From contig URTW01000131.1 in NCBI GenBank assembly GCA_900550815.1, positions 1 to 5,747 on the forward strand: a stretch of 5,747 bases of DNA, read 5' to 3'. The notes under the pieces are model-generated. The model did not search any database. It was not told where the DNA came from and was given only the letters and a program-made list of their open reading frames with translations. Shown piece by piece: positions 5,533-5,747 of this stretch. A program made the translations under genes and the position numbers. The number at the start of each line of letters is the position of its first letter. Position 1 is the first letter of the stretch. This DNA comes from an uncultured Collinsella sp. GTDB taxonomy: Bacteria; Actinomycetota; Coriobacteriia; Coriobacteriales; Coriobacteriaceae.

Positions 5533-5747
5533 GTGGCAGATCCCCTGAAAATACACTGCATGTCCGTCGATCCGGTTTCCATCCACGGATGTCCCGTGAA
5601 GAGAATCGAAGGAATCCGGAAATTCGGTGTGCAGGTCGAGAACGCTGCCGCATTCCGAGCAGATAAAGTGATAATGACGGCTGGTATCGGCATCGAAGTG
5701 ATCCACACCGTCCCCAAGCCGAAGCCTTGCGATCTCACCGAGGTCAG
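5506..5747 (-). CDS. perR: PerR-like Fur-family regulator, C-terminal part
   Basis: The gene runs off the right edge, leaving 79 C-terminal residues that cover the dimerisation and metal-binding domain. The visible segment follows Bacillus PerR closely in pattern: HFD (Asp85 equivalent), RHYH (His91 and His93), CSEC (first zinc CxxC), LDLH (Asp104 equivalent) and CHCC (second zinc CxxC near the end). In PerR these Asp/His residues bind Fe or Mn and sense peroxide. The N-terminal helix-turn-helix lies outside the window, so PerR over Fur or Zur is inferred. It lies upstream of, and in the same direction as, rubrerythrin, a typical PerR target in anaerobes. The stop is TAA. Confidence 0.85.
   Translation of the reverse strand, partial: DLGEIARLRLGDGVDHFDADTSRHYHFICSECGSVLDLHTEFPDSFDSLHGTSVDGNRIDGHAVYFQGICHCCLNKQHS

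Overview
The window looks like chromosomal DNA of a high-GC, anaerobic Gram-positive bacterium. I would place it in the Coriobacteriia, close to Collinsella. This is inferred from the style of the proteins, the codon use and the mix of PdxST/PdxR, a reverse-type rubrerythrin and a PerR-like regulator; I could not run a search. Strong Shine-Dalgarno sequences precede most genes.

Bases 1-157 hold two separate long perfect inverted repeats and no gene. Bases 158-1656 (minus strand) hold pdxT and pdxS, a two-gene operon for the glutamine amidotransferase and synthase subunits of pyridoxal 5'-phosphate (PLP) synthase. A 145-bp divergent control region (1657-1801) separates them from pdxR (1802-3238, plus strand). 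PdxR is a MocR-type regulator with a GntR DNA-binding head fused to a PLP-binding aminotransferase fold. PLP made by PdxST is the likely ligand of PdxR, so this is probably a feedback unit.

Bases 3231-4773 are the accessory part. Two direct copies of a 121-bp element with inverted ends, 103 of 121 positions identical, bracket one plus-strand gene. That gene codes for a 375-aa protein whose C-terminal half resembles DUF559/Vsr-like PD-(D/E)XK nucleases. In both copies the element begins inside the last codons of the gene before it and supplies its stop codon. Gene plus trailing element therefore forms a 1420-bp cassette-like unit.

Bases 4840-5747 (minus strand) are an oxidative-stress block. 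From upstream to downstream on that strand it holds the C-terminal part of a PerR-like Fur-family regulator, a 61-bp gap with a Fur-box-like palindrome, a reverse rubrerythrin gene and a strong intrinsic terminator. The rubrerythrin reading frame carries an in-frame TAG at codon 16, inside its N-terminal rubredoxin domain, so as read it is a pseudogene or can make only the ferritin-like part.

The most interesting points are the repeat-bracketed nuclease-like gene, the nonsense codon in rubrerythrin, the operator-like palindrome next to it, and the unexplained palindromic elements at the left edge.
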